64,000 bases of DNA, taken from positions 35,311-99,310 of the forward strand of contig JAJDTI010000001.1 in assembly GCA_022827245.1 (NCBI GenBank). Reading direction: 5' to 3'. A program made the translations under genes and the position numbers. Below, piece by piece: positions 33,361 through 41,623 of this stretch. Below the pieces are notes generated by a model. It saw only the letters and a list, made by a program, of their open reading frames with translations. It had not been told where the DNA came from and searched no databases. Source of the stretch: Pseudomonadales bacterium. Its GTDB lineage: Bacteria > Pseudomonadota > Gammaproteobacteria > Pseudomonadales > Azotimanducaceae. Within the stretch, counting starts at the first letter, position 1, and the number at the start of each line of letters is the position of its first letter.

Positions 33361-33751
33361 TCAGTCGGGGAGACCCAGCACCCGCTTGGCGATCACGTTG
33401 CGCTGCACCTCCGACGAGCCGCCCGCGATCAGGTGTCCCTTGCTGAGCGGTCCCGAGTTCCAGCAACGTGGAACCCAGCATGGTCGGACCGGCGCCGGAC
33501 AGCGGCGGCGGCGCACCCACCTCGCGCATGGCGCGCTTCAGACGCTCGACGCTCGTCCGATCGAGTCCTGCTCCGCCGTATTCCCGCGGCCACGACGGCA
33601 CGGTGAAGCCCCGCTCGAGGCAGGCCGCGAACCAATGCTCGAAGGCCTTGCTCGGCATGATGGACCTGCTGCCGCCGCCAAATCCCAGCCCACGTCCGCG
33701 CATCTCGTCGGGGCAGACCTGTCTTACCCAGGCGAGATAGTCTTCGGCCAT
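33361..33751 (-). pseudogene. Acyl-CoA dehydrogenase remnant with a large internal deletion
   Basis: The frame opens MAEDYLAWVRQVCPDEMRGRGLGFGGG...SWPREYGGAGLDRTSVERLKRAM...LLELG, the N-terminal 100 residues of an acyl-CoA dehydrogenase. Directly after LLELG the sequence jumps, in another frame, to GPLSKGHLIAGGSSEVQRNVIAKRVLGLPD and a stop at 33361, the family's C-terminal end. About 250 codons between are missing, so no active enzyme can be made. The junction lies in GGGACC. It lies upstream of the selenoprotein operon on the same strand. Confidence 0.85.
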
Positions 33752-33817
33752 GAGCGGTGGCGATCCCTCGGATGCAGGGGCGCGATTGTATCTTGGAGCT
33801 CGATCTCGTTACCCGGC

Positions 33818-35593
33818 TCAGGGATCCATCGGGCTCATCGGGCTCATCAGGGGAGAGGGCTGCGCAAAGAAGACGCCCTCGTAGGTCCGCCACGCGACCT
33901 GGTGATAGTCGTAGACGGCGTGCGTACCGAGGCGGTTCACGCGGATCGTGTCCAGCGCCTCGAAAAAGCCGGACGGAAAGGCGAACGCGGCGGCGATGAT
34001 CCGCCCGTCCAGCCATCCGTCCGGCGTTGCATCGATGCCCGCTTCCGCGATCCGCACCGAAGCCGGCTTGCCGGTCACCGTGCCGATCGTCCAGCCCCAT
34101 TCCCCGAAACTCGGCACGTTGGCGTGGTACTGCTCGGTCTGGAAGCCTGCGGCGGCCACGGTCTTGCCGATCGAGACGAACGCCTCCCGGGCGTGGAACG
34201 GGGAGGTCGACTGCGTGACGAAAGCGCCGTCCGCGGAGAGGAGCTGTCGCACGCGCCCGAAGAAATAGTCGCTGTAGAGGCGGTTGAGGTCCGGGTGGCT
34301 GGGGTCCGGGAGGTCCGCGATGACCACGTCGAACCGCTCGCCCGCCGCCGCCAGCCGCTCCGCCTCGACGAACGCGTCCGCCTCCACGACCGTGACGCGG
34401 TCGTCGAGGAAGGCGTCCTCGTTGAGTTCCGTCAGCGCGCGGCCCAGCCATGCCGGGGCCTCGCCGTCCGCGCCCTGGAACAGGCGCAACAGCCCGGCGT
34501 CGATGTCGACCAGCGTCACGGAACGCGGGTCCCAGCGCAGCACGTCGCGCAGCGCCAGGCCGTCGCCCCCGCCCAGGATCAGGACCCGCTCGCGTCGATA
34601 GGCGGCCAGCATGGCGGGCGTCGTGAGGTAGGCGTGATAGATCCGCTCGTCGTTCGAAGCGAACTGCAGGCGGCCGTTGATGTAGAGGCTGAGCACGTCC
34701 GGCCGTCCCGCCGTCACGTGCCGCTTGGTGATGACGACGTTCTGGTACGGCGTCTGCAGGCGGTGGACGACCCGGTCCTGGAAGAGGGAGTCGCCGAGCC
34801 GCTCGATCCAGAGCGGCCCGAGCACGGCGAGGACCACCAGCAGCATCGCGAGCGCCGCGTGGCCGATCCACAGCCAGCGGGCCGGCGCGAGGCTCTTTCG
34901 GTACACGACCAGGAAGCCGAAGCCCACCGCCGTGTTGACCGCCGCCGCGCCGACGGCCGCGTACATGATCGGCAGCTTCAGGCACACGAGGACCCAGATC
35001 GCGGCGCCGATGCCGGCCCCGATGTAGTCCGCGCCGTACATCGTGCCGAGGTTGTGCTCCAGGCGCCGCGCGTGGACATGCTCCCGAACCCGGGCGATCA
35101 GGGGGATCTCCATGCCGATCAGGAAGCCGATGAGCGCGCCCATGGCGAACGGCAGCACGCGCGAGAACGCGATCAGCGAGTCGGCCGCCGCGCCGTCCAT
35201 GGACACGAACACATCCACGTTGTAGACGGCGCGCAGCCACTCCGGCAGCGAGTACGCGACGGCCACGGCCGCCGAGAGCGCCAGCACGGAAGCCCCGCCG
35301 AGGAGCGCGATGCCGAGCTCCAGCCACGCGAAACCGCGGTAGATAGCGGAGATCCACTTCGCCGCGAAGGCGCCGAGCCCCATCGCCACGATCATGAGAC
35401 CGATCATCGTGTAGATGGTCGGCTCGACCGCGCCCAGGATGCGGCCCGCGTAGTGCGCGAGCAGGTATTCGTAGACGAGGCCGCACGCGGCGACCAGCCC
35501 CATCGCCCCGATGAGGGCGGCGTCGTGGAGGCGCAGGCGGGCGGCTTCGGTACTCACGGGAACCGAGCGGGCGTCAGGACGTTCTTGCGCCAC
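33818..35593 (-). CDS. Membrane-bound spermidine synthase-like protein
   Basis: 591 residues: about seven hydrophobic segments (residues 20-260) and then an aminopropyltransferase domain with LYINGRLQFASNDERIYHAYLTTPAML, VLILGGGDGLALRDVLRW (SAM-site glycine loop), VTLVDIDAGLL and VIADLPDPSHPDLNRLYSDYFFGRV. Membrane-fused SpeE-like proteins of this type often sit with speD, DUF350 and PspA genes, as here. The GTG start (35593, or 35557) is uncertain. Soluble SpeE makes spermidine from putrescine; whether this protein does is unproven. Confidence 0.85.
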   Translation of the reverse strand: MAQERPDARSVPVSTEAARLRLHDAALIGAMGLVAACGLVYEYLLAHYAGRILGAVEPTIYTMIGLMIVAMGLGAFAAKWISAIYRGFAWLELGIALLGGASVLALSAAVAVAYSLPEWLRAVYNVDVFVSMDGAAADSLIAFSRVLPFAMGALIGFLIGMEIPLIARVREHVHARRLEHNLGTMYGADYIGAGIGAAIWVLVCLKLPIMYAAVGAAAVNTAVGFGFLVVYRKSLAPARWLWIGHAALAMLLVVLAVLGPLWIERLGDSLFQDRVVHRLQTPYQNVVITKRHVTAGRPDVLSLYINGRLQFASNDERIYHAYLTTPAMLAAYRRERVLILGGGDGLALRDVLRWDPRSVTLVDIDAGLLRLFQGADGEAPAWLGRALTELNEDAFLDDRVTVVEADAFVEAERLAAAGERFDVVIADLPDPSHPDLNRLYSDYFFGRVRQLLSADGAFVTQSTSPFHAREAFVSIGKTVAAAGFQTEQYHANVPSFGEWGWTIGTVTGKPASVRIAEAGIDATPDGWLDGRIIAAAFAFPSGFFEALDTIRVNRLGTHAVYDYHQVAWRTYEGVFFAQPSPLMSPMSPMDP

Positions 35594-35651
35594 GAGTCAC
35601 CCGCGTGACCGCCGCATTCCCCGCCGTCGCGGCCGCCCTCCCCGCGGCCCT

Positions 35652-36548
35652 TCAGCCGGCGACGGCGCGGATGACCAGGCCGATGCCCAGGAAGATCGCG
35701 GCCTCGATCGCCGCCACCCCCACATTGCGCTGGTTGTCCACCTCCTCGACCACGTCGATGCCGCCCAGCACGGCGCGTTGCGCGAGCATGGAGAGCACGA
35801 GGAGCGCGGCGGAGAGGACGATGGCCCACACGAGCCAGGACAGGTAACCGACCAGCGCCACCATGTCCCAGCCGGGCACGAACGACACCATCCCGCCGGC
35901 CGAGGACGCCGCGAGCGAGGCGCCGACCAGGTGTCCGGCGTAGCGCACGCCGAGCGCCGTGTTGCCGCCGGAGATCGCGTCCTGCCAGCGCTGCCCGTCG
36001 TGACGGCGCGCATAGATCGCCGCCCGCAAGCGGGTGACGGCGAGCACTACGAGTTGGGAGAGCACGAACACGACCACCACCGCGGCGAGGCCCTGGACGA
36101 GCCCGCCGTCCGCCCAGCCGATCGCGCCGTTGATGAGCACGCCGATCGCGATCAGGTTGGCCGCCTGGGCGGTCCCCGCCGCCGCGTTCTGGGCGCCGAT
36201 CGCCTCCCGCACCGAGAAGCGGTGAAAGACGATCCAGTCGTTGACCAGCACCCCGAGCTTCAGGAGCAGCAGGCCGAGCACGGCGTACGCCACGACCACG
36301 CGGAGTTCCTCGCCGACCGTGATCGCCGGGTCCCCAGCGGCGGCCGCGGCGAGAATGAGCGCGACGGCCAGCGCCCCGCCGGCGAGGGCCACCCCGAAGG
36401 CCAGGTTGTCCCGCTCCGCGAGTTCGTCCCGGGAGTCCACGCCGAACAGCACGCCGGACCCGTAGCGCAACGCACAGATGGCGGCGACCGCCACCGCCAG
36501 GTCCAGCGCCACGATGCCCCAAATCCAGATGCTCAGTGAATCGACCAT
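35652..36548 (-). CDS. DUF350 family membrane protein (YjfL-like)
   Basis: 298 residues with about eight hydrophobic segments arranged as two repeats (SLSIWIWGIVALDLAVAVAAICALRYG; then GGALAVALILAAAAAG, VVVAYAVLGLLLLKLGVLVNDWIVF, LIAIGVLINGAIGWADGG, and a second set after ALGVRYAGHLVGASLAASSAGGMV). DUF350 is the YjfL family of the yjf cluster. It follows the lipoprotein gene by 66 bp and precedes the SpeE-like gene. Function unknown. Confidence 0.82.
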   Translation of the reverse strand: MVDSLSIWIWGIVALDLAVAVAAICALRYGSGVLFGVDSRDELAERDNLAFGVALAGGALAVALILAAAAAGDPAITVGEELRVVVAYAVLGLLLLKLGVLVNDWIVFHRFSVREAIGAQNAAAGTAQAANLIAIGVLINGAIGWADGGLVQGLAAVVVVFVLSQLVVLAVTRLRAAIYARRHDGQRWQDAISGGNTALGVRYAGHLVGASLAASSAGGMVSFVPGWDMVALVGYLSWLVWAIVLSAALLVLSMLAQRAVLGGIDVVEEVDNQRNVGVAAIEAAIFLGIGLVIRAVAG

Positions 36549-36614
36549 GGCTTGCCTCTTCCAATCGAGGGCGCGGCTGGTGACGCCCGCATCTTCGCCT
36601 TCCTCACCTCCGCG

Positions 36615-37586
36615 TTACTTCCCGCGGCTCGGACCGCGGAAGCCGCCGCCCCCGAATCCTCGCATCGACGCCGTCCCCGCGCGGGCGCCGCCGCTCGACG
36701 CCGCGAATTTCTGCCGCGCCACCGCGGTGGACGCCCCGGTGCGCTGACGCGCGTACGGGCTGCGGAACGTGCGTCCCTCGGAGGAGAACTTGCGCCGCGC
36801 CGTAGAGTCGACGCGCGCCTGTTGCTGCCGCATGGACCGCGACGTGTAGTTGCCGCGGCCGTAGTCGTGGTAGTAGCTGTAGTCCCGGCGTCCGGCCCAG
36901 TCGCCGTATCCGACGCGCGGGCCGCCGAGCAGGCTCTGCATCAGCGCGAACTGTCCGTACCACACCCAGAACGAGCTGCCGCCGCCATCGGTCCGCCATT
37001 GGCCGTAATGCGGATTGCCGACCAGCTGGCTCCCCGGGCCCAGGTCCGCCGCCCCGTTGGCCTGACGGGACGCGGACGCGCTGATCGCGTCGACCCGCGG
37101 CAGGGCGCCGTCCGAGAGATCGGCCAGCACGTTCAGGGGGTCGCTCAAGGCGCGGCTGAACTCCGCGGGGTCGGCCGCCGCGGCCAGGCTCTGCAGCTCC
37201 CGCGCGACGGGGACGTACGCTTCGGCGGCGGCGTCCGGCGGAGGCAACATGCCGCGCGCCTCGTCGAGACGCTCCCCGAGGCTGCGATACATCGTGCCGT
37301 CCCGCGTGCCTTCGCGCCGGAGCACCTCGGTGAGTTCCCGGAGTTCCGGCTTCGCCCTCGCCACGCGCGCGGCGTACTGCTTGATGAGCGCCGCGTTCTG
37401 CACCCGGTCGCCGTCGAGGTCCGCACCGAGACGCTCGACGGCCGCCGCGACCCGCCCCAGGTCCGTCTCCACCTGCGACCGCAACGCCGCGCCCCCGTCG
37501 CATCCCACCAGCACGACCGCGGCGACCAGCAACAGCAGGACGCCCGGCGCCGCCAGCGCCATCAAGGCGCCGCGCTCGGAACTCAT
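36615..37586 (-). CDS. Lipoprotein of unknown function
   Basis: 323 residues. The N-terminal ALAAPGVLLLLVAAVVLVGC is a lipoprotein signal with Cys29 as lipid anchor. The middle is helical and coiled (LRSQVETDLGRVAAAVERLGADLDGDRVQNAALIKQY). The second half is Gly/Tyr/Arg rich with WVWYGQFALMQSLLGGPRVGYGDWAGRRDYSYYHDYGRGNYTSRS, ending RGFGGGGFRGPSRGK. Its ATG overlaps the speD stop by four bases, so it is coupled to SpeD. Not recognised further; the position recalls the yjfM/DUF4247-type gene of related clusters, but that is inference. Confidence 0.75.
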   Translation of the reverse strand: MSSERGALMALAAPGVLLLLVAAVVLVGCDGGAALRSQVETDLGRVAAAVERLGADLDGDRVQNAALIKQYAARVARAKPELRELTEVLRREGTRDGTMYRSLGERLDEARGMLPPPDAAAEAYVPVARELQSLAAAADPAEFSRALSDPLNVLADLSDGALPRVDAISASASRQANGAADLGPGSQLVGNPHYGQWRTDGGGSSFWVWYGQFALMQSLLGGPRVGYGDWAGRRDYSYYHDYGRGNYTSRSMRQQQARVDSTARRKFSSEGRTFRSPYARQRTGASTAVARQKFAASSGGARAGTASMRGFGGGGFRGPSRGK

Positions 37587-37981
37587 GCTGTTCTCCCCGC
37601 CGGACCCGCCAGACCCGGCGGACCCGACACCGCCGCCGGCGTGCGGCGTTCGAGACTGCGGATCTCGACGGTAGCCGCCGCCTCCGCGATGACCGCCGCG
37701 GCGGCCTCCGCGTCACAGCGGCCGCACATGAACACGTCGAAAGCGGCGTAGTCGCGCTCGGGCCAGGTGTGCACGGTGATGTGGGACTCCGCCAGCAGGA
37801 CCACCCCCGTCACCCCGCCGCCGCTGCCGAAGGCGTGCATGTGCGAGGCCAGCACGTGCGCACTCCCCGCCGCCGCGGCCCGCCGCATCAGCGCCTCGAG
37901 CGCCGTCGCGTCGAGGTGGGCGTGCAGCCCCGAACACTCGATCAAGAGGTGGCGTCCGGGAGCCTGTGGAGGCACTGACAT
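37583..37981 (-). CDS. speD: S-adenosylmethionine decarboxylase proenzyme
   Basis: 132 residues, the prokaryotic short class. ATG 37981 (MSVPPQAPGRHLLIECSGL) is the start; the ORF-track extension runs into the MATE gene. ESHITVHTWPE contains Ser66, the pyruvoyl precursor, and FDVFMCG the catalytic Cys86. Autoprocessing yields the pyruvoyl enzyme that makes decarboxylated SAM, the aminopropyl donor of spermidine synthesis. It begins a coupled run with the lipoprotein, DUF350 and the SpeE-like protein. Confidence 0.9.
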   Translation of the reverse strand: MSVPPQAPGRHLLIECSGLHAHLDATALEALMRRAAAAGSAHVLASHMHAFGSGGGVTGVVLLAESHITVHTWPERDYAAFDVFMCGRCDAEAAAAVIAEAAATVEIRSLERRTPAAVSGPPGLAGPAGRTA

Positions 37982-38036
37982 AATATGGCATGGTACGGGC
38001 AAGACTCGCGCGGGCGCAAGCGCCGGCTGCCACCGG

Positions 38037-38795
38037 TCACCGCGCGAGCCTCGCGATGCGTTCCGGCTTGCGGCTCGTGTGGTAGAGCCGCAGGCCGACC
38101 GCGGTGGAGACCGCCGCAAGCCCCACCGACAGGGCGGCCCAGAAGCCGTACACGCCCATCTCGGGGAAGCGCCACCAGCCGAAGCCCAGCGCCATGCCTA
38201 GCGGCAGGGCGAAGCACCAGTATCCGACCAGCGAGTACACCATCGGCGCACGCGTGTCCTTGTAGCCCCGCAGCGCGCCCGCCAGGGTGCCCTGGACGTC
38301 GTCGAAGACCTGGTAGACGGCGATGATCAGGATCAGCGCGGCGGCGAGTTCCGTCACGGCGACATCGCCGCTGTACACCGCGGCGATGCCGTCGCGCACC
38401 AGCACGAGGGTGATGCTCACCGTCAGGGCATAGCAGAGCGCGATCACGAACGCGACGCGCGCGACCGCGGCCGCCCCGTCATGGTCCCCCGCCCCCACGC
38501 GAAAGCCGATACGGATCCCGGCGGCCGCCCCGAGGGACATGGGCAGCACGAAGGTGGCCCAGTTGAGGTGCGTCGCGATGCTGTGCGCCGCGAGCGGCAC
38601 GACCCCGAGACTGCCCACGAGGAAGCCGACGATGGCGAAGAGTCCCATGCCCACGAACGACGTCAGTCCGATGGGCAGGCCGATGCGCAGGATGCGCCCG
38701 ATCTCGCGGAAGTCGAGGCCGGCGAACGTGCGGCCACGCCGGGGTGACCGCCGCCACAGCCCGGTCTCCCGGAAGTAGCGGAATCTCGAGAGCAC
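38037..38795 (-). pseudogene. MATE efflux protein, C-terminal duplicated piece
   Basis: A 252-residue frame whose first 190 residues repeat those of the upstream MATE gene almost exactly (FRYFRETGLWRR, RTFAGLDF, GRILRIGLPIGLTSFVGMGLFAIVGFLVGSLGVVPLAAHSIATHLN). It then carries the genuine C-terminus (VYSLVGYWCFALPLGMALG...TSRKPERIARLAR). Without N-terminal helices it cannot act as a transporter alone. It is produced by the 578 bp tandem duplication. Confidence 0.85.
38213..38790 (-). repeat. 578 bp tandem duplication, downstream copy
   Basis: Aligned with 38791-39368 at a constant offset of 578 bp (for example GGTCTCCCGG at 38763 and 39341, TATCCGACC at 38221 and 38799). The two copies are highly similar but not identical (protein differences RSPRRG/RSRRHG, FREIGR/FGEIGR, VFDDVQG/VFDVVQG). 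578 is not a multiple of three. Confidence 0.9.
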
Positions 38796-39368
38796 CAGTA
38801 TCCGACCAGCGAGTACACCATCGGCGCGCGCGTGTCCTAGTAGCCGCGCAGCGCGCCCGCCAGGGTGCCCTGGACGACGTCGAACACCTGGTAGACCGCG
38901 ATGATGAGGATCAGCGCGGCAGCAAGTTCCGTCACGGCAACGTCGCCGCTGTACACGGCGGCGATGCCGTCGCGCACCAGCACCAGCGTGATGCTCACCG
39001 TCAGGGCATAGCAGAGCGCGATCACGAACGCGACGCGCGCGACCGCGGCAGCCCCGTCATGGTCCCCCGCCCCCACGCGAAACCCGATACGGATCCCGGC
39101 CGCCGCCCCGAGGGACATGGGCAGCACGAATGTCGCCCAGTTGAGGTGCGTCGCGATGCTGTGCGCCGCGAGCGGTACCACCCCGAGGCTGCCGACGAGG
39201 AAGCCGACGATGGCGAACAGCCCCATGCCCACAAAGGACGTCAGCCCGATGGGCAGGCCGATGCGCAGGATGCGCCCGATCTCGCCGAAGTCCAGGCCGG
39301 CGAACGTACGGCCATGCCGGCGTGACCGCCGCCACAGTCCGGTCTCCCGGAAGTAGCGGAATCTCGAG
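38791..39368 (-). repeat. 578 bp tandem duplication, upstream copy
   Basis: Partner of 38213-38790; begins just after CTCGAGAG and ends at the equivalent CTCGAGAG. The lysine codon after LRGY has become TAG in this copy, closing the 411-residue frame before the duplication junction. Confidence 0.9.
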
Positions 39369-40072
39369 AGTACGAGTATCGCCGCGAGCTCGAACCACAT
39401 GACCGCGGCCGTCGCCCAGCCGCAGCCTTCCCCGCCGAGTTCCGGCGCGCCGAACTTGCCGTAGATCAACGCATAGTTGAGCCCGGCGTTCATGACGAGC
39501 GCGAGGCCCGCGATGACCATCGGGCCCACGGTTCGCCCGACCCCTTCCGATGCGTACCGCAGGACGATGTAGCAGAGGCCCGCGGGAAAGCCGACCGCCG
39601 CGGCGCGCAGGTACCGGTTGCCGACATCCGCCGCTTCGGGGTCGATCCCGAACACGGCGAAGAGCGGTTGCGCGTTGAGCAGCGCCACCGTGCCGAGGCC
39701 GCCCGCGACGGCTCCGACGATCAGCGCCTGGTGCACCACCGCGCCGACGCGCCGCACGCGTCCGCCGCCGGCGAGCTGCGCGGCGATGGGGGTGACCGAC
39801 ATCGTGCAGCCCGCGAAGAGCAGGTACACCGGCCACAGCACGTTGCCGCCGACGGCGACGCCGGCGAGATGGGCTGACGCGTAGTGCCCCGCCATCGCCG
39901 TGTCCATGAAGCCCATCGCCATGATGAAGAACTGCGTGGCCGCCATCGGCGCGCCAAGGCGCGCGAGCGCACCGGCCTCCCGCCACGGGCTCGCCGCCCT
40001 CCCCATGCGAGGATCGACGCGGTCCGCTGCGCCTTCCGTTCCGGTCCCGCGGGCGTTCGCTCGTGCCGTCAT
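38837..40072 (-). pseudogene. MATE-family efflux protein, truncated by nonsense codon and duplication
   Basis: 411 residues: LARLGAPMAATQFFIMAMGFMDTAMAGHYASAHLAGVAVG and VLWPVYLLFAGCTMSVTPIAAQLAGGG are the DinF/NorM-type opening, and about ten membrane segments follow. It stops at TAG after LAGALRGY; the intact gene would continue KDTRAPMVYSLVGYW and end about 60 residues later. This last part survives only in the downstream copy. ATG 40072 is the start. Function, if any, of the truncated protein is doubtful. MATE proteins export drugs using Na+ or H+. Confidence 0.85.
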
Positions 40073-40105
40073 GCGACGGGAGTCCGGCGGCCGGCGCCAC
40101 CGCTT

Positions 40106-41320
40106 ATGATGCGGCGGATGTCCGACGTCCCGCCGCGCCGCTCCGCGTTCCCGTGGTACCTGGCCAGTTCGAGCCTGTGGCTCGGCGGCATGAGCCTGCA
40201 GGGCATCCTCGTGCCGTGGATGCTGCTCGGCATGCTCGAGACCACCCCGGCGCAGTACAGCCTGAGCCGCGTGCTGATCGAGCTGCCGCCCATCGTCGCG
40301 CTGTTCGCCGGCGGCCTGCTGGCCGACCGGACGGACGCGCGCCGGCTCCTGATCGCGCTCAGCGTCGCGGCGTGCCTCCCGCCCCTCCTCATGGGCCGCG
40401 CGACGCCGGGGTTCTGGGCGGTGGTGTGCTTCGGCATGGCCATGTCGACCCTGCAGTCGCTCTCCGACCCGGCCCGGCAGGCGATGCTGAGCCGGATCAG
40501 CCGCATCGACATCCAGCGCACGATCGTCGTCGCGACCGTGGTCACCTCACTGGTCGGCATCGGCGGCTTCGCCGTCGGGGGCCAGGTCCGGACGCTCGGC
40601 CTCGAACGCGCGCTCGCGATCGAGGCGGCGCTGTTCGCGGTCGGTATCGCCGCGCTGGCGCGGCTCCCGGCACAGCCCGCCAGCCTCGGGGGACGGCCGC
40701 ACCTCCTGGCCGGCTTTGCCGCCCTGCGGCGCCTCCCGGTCGTGCGGAACATCGTCGGCCTGAACTTCCTCTCCTCGCTCTTCAACGCCGGGGCCTACAC
40801 CGTGGCCATGCCGTTCGTCGTCACGCAGGTCTATGACGGCGATGCCGCCTTCCTGGCGAACATGTTCATCGCCTTCACGGTGGGGAGCATCGGCTCCAAC
40901 GTCGTCCTGCTGTTCGTCATGCCGCTGCTGCGCCCGGGACGGCTGTTCTCGATCCTGCAGCTTACCCGCATCGTCATACTGGCCCTGCTCTTCGTGAAAC
41001 CGCCCGTGTGGATGTTCTTCGCGCTGGTGTTCGCGTGGGGGCTCAACATGGGCGTCACGTCCACGCTGGTGCGCACGACCGTCCAGGAACTCGCGCCAGC
41101 GCCGGTCCGGGCGCAGGTGCTCGCCATCCTCCTGTTCAGCTTCATGCTCGGGGCGCCGCTGTCCGCCGCCCTGCTCGGGCAGATCGTGCAGGCGACGGAT
41201 CCGCTCACGGCGCTGCTGCCCGGCATTCCCGTGTCGCTGGCGATCTTCCTCGCCGGGGCTTTCGGCAGCGGGCTATGGTCCTATCGGGCACCATCCCATC
41301 CGGCCGCCGAGGCCCGCTGA
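40106..41320 (+). CDS. Major facilitator superfamily transporter
   Basis: About 404 residues from the double ATG at 40106 (ATG 40118 is an alternative); the ORF-track start lies in the divergent MATE gene. LWLGGMSLQGILVPWMLLGMLE, the MFS A-motif-like GLLADRTDARRLLIALSV, and SLSDPARQAMLSRISRIDIQRTI mark the family; a repeated 12-segment topology is visible. Resembles drug/metabolite exporters of the DHA3-like type; the substrate is not predictable. Confidence 0.85.
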   Translation: MMRRMSDVPPRRSAFPWYLASSSLWLGGMSLQGILVPWMLLGMLETTPAQYSLSRVLIELPPIVALFAGGLLADRTDARRLLIALSVAACLPPLLMGRATPGFWAVVCFGMAMSTLQSLSDPARQAMLSRISRIDIQRTIVVATVVTSLVGIGGFAVGGQVRTLGLERALAIEAALFAVGIAALARLPAQPASLGGRPHLLAGFAALRRLPVVRNIVGLNFLSSLFNAGAYTVAMPFVVTQVYDGDAAFLANMFIAFTVGSIGSNVVLLFVMPLLRPGRLFSILQLTRIVILALLFVKPPVWMFFALVFAWGLNMGVTSTLVRTTVQELAPAPVRAQVLAILLFSFMLGAPLSAALLGQIVQATDPLTALLPGIPVSLAIFLAGAFGSGLWSYRAPSHPAAEAR

Positions 41321-41339
41321 CGAAAAGCTGCCAGGGGGG

Positions 41340-41597
41340 TCAGCCCTTCCTGCCCTGCAGCGCCCGATACCCGAGGAGCAGCAGGATCGACCCGCCGGTG
41401 GCGAGGAACAGGCTCTTGACGTCGAATCCGTCCACGCCGCCGAGACCGAGCTGGGCCCCGACGAATCCGCCGATGACGGCGCCGGCCATGCCGATGACGA
41501 TGGTCGTGAGGCAGCCGCCCGGGTCCTCCCCCGGCACGATGAGCTTTGCCACCGCGCCCACCAGCAGCCCCAGCACAATCCAGCTCAGGAGACCCAT
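41340..41597 (-). CDS. GlsB/YeaQ/YmgE-family stress membrane protein
   Basis: 85 residues: SWIVLGLLVGAVAKLIVPGEDPGGCLTTIVIGMAGAVIGGFVGAQLG...SLFLATGGSILLLLGYRALQGRKG. The Gly-rich three-segment pattern with the PG-DPGG-loop is the transglycosylase-associated/YeaQ family. ATG 41597 gives the usual size; the ORF-track frame merges it with upstream shadow sequence. Role in stress is known only by association. Confidence 0.9.
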   Translation of the reverse strand: MGLLSWIVLGLLVGAVAKLIVPGEDPGGCLTTIVIGMAGAVIGGFVGAQLGLGGVDGFDVKSLFLATGGSILLLLGYRALQGRKG

Positions 41598-41623
41598 GGC
41601 CGTTCCTCGCCGCCCCGACCGCC

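Noticed and set aside
33239-35608. 789-residue plus-strand ORF
   Set aside because: Antisense to the SpeE-like gene and the acyl-CoA dehydrogenase remnant; charged, repetitive composition.
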